Assembly (NCBI RefSeq): GCF_018139145.2
Contig: NC_059478.1
Location: 13,003,001 to 13,067,000, forward strand
DNA from: Gymnogyps californianus
Taxonomy: Eukaryota; Chordata; Aves; Accipitriformes; Cathartidae
Reading direction: 5' to 3'
DNA length: 64,000 nt
Both the position numbers and the translations under genes were made by a program. Below the pieces are notes generated by a model. The model had not been told where the DNA came from, did not search any database, and was given only the letters and a program-made list of their open reading frames with translations. Of the stretch, positions 63,601 through 64,000 are shown one piece after another (positions within the stretch are counted from its first letter, which is position 1; each line of letters opens with the position of its first letter).

Positions 63601-64000
63601 CGGGAAGAGATCTCTTCTCTGCATCTCTCCTCTACTCTCTTTTTGACTGAAATATTCCCCTCAGAAAAGCTCTGCCATTGCTCCCTGTGGTCATGGGAAT
63701 GCTCCTTTGTCTGGTTTGGCTACCAGGGAATACAGTGGATAATACATACCTTGAGTTCAGGAGAGAAAAGATTTTTATGTCAAGAGAATTTCTTGCAGTT
63801 TTTCTTGAACACTTAAAAATGTAAAGATGAGATGCTAATATGCAGAGCGTGAAGTATGTTTTTCTAAGTGACTTGATAATACATTGCATATGTTTCTCGT
63901 CTATATGTTGTATTGTTTTTGAGAAATCATGTTTGTTTTTTTTTCAATCTGTTAAATACTGGAAAATTGGATCACTGGAGCAATGAGTAAACTTGGTGAA
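60677..64000. other. AT-rich unique DNA to the window end, no gene seen
   Basis: Frames stay below 100 codons and are unrecognisable. A mildly GC-rich patch lies at 61975-62090. No repeat family or RNA gene was recognised. Confidence 0.5.

Noticed and set aside
1..64000. CRISPR arrays, operons, tRNA or rRNA genes
   Set aside because: I saw no regularly spaced direct repeats, no tRNA B-box context with a foldable cloverleaf and no ribosomal RNA text. The sequence is vertebrate in character.

Overview
The window is vertebrate nuclear DNA and almost certainly avian. It is AT-rich, has long mononucleotide runs, and carries no operons, ribosome-binding sites or long ORFs. Two kinds of interspersed repeat identify the lineage: one degraded CR1 LINE (187-1162, + strand) and three copies of one ~580-bp solo LTR of an ERVL-like endogenous retrovirus. 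I recognise both families from bird genomes. I cannot name the species.

I found no protein-coding gene I can support. The longest open frames are about 130-150 codons. That is close to what chance gives in 64 kb of AT-rich sequence read in six frames, and none of the translations resembles a known protein except the CR1 reverse-transcriptase tail. The window is best read as part of a long intron or a gene desert. Two stretches with plausible splice signals (42672-42821 on + and 17955-18295 on -) are reported as weak exon candidates only.

Layout. 1-1162: flank, then a CR1 remnant with internal deletions. 1163-14290: unique AT-rich DNA, with a more GC-rich patch at about 6.56-7.57 kb and a TAATTA-rich block near 12.7-12.9 kb. 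14291-14871: LTR copy 1 (+). 14872-58079: unique DNA with several blocks that look like conserved noncoding elements (about 16.5-17.0, 21.2-21.7, 31.6-32.0, 36.8-37.1 and 50.7-51.1 kb), a GC-rich patch at 33.4-33.96 kb, an exceptional poly-T/poly-C tract at 34.63-34.69 kb, and several short perfect palindromes and tandem duplications. 58080-58656 and 60090-60676: LTR copies 2 and 3, both on the minus strand and only 1.43 kb apart. 60677-64000: unique AT-rich DNA.

The most distinctive observation is inside LTR copy 2. A 39-nt segment (58529-58567) reads as the reverse complement of the matching segment in copies 1 and 3, with TAA/TTA ends and unchanged length. This is a microinversion visible directly from the sequence. 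The second is a five-run G-quadruplex motif with one-base loops on the minus strand at 34650-34686. I see no sign of a novel multi-gene system.
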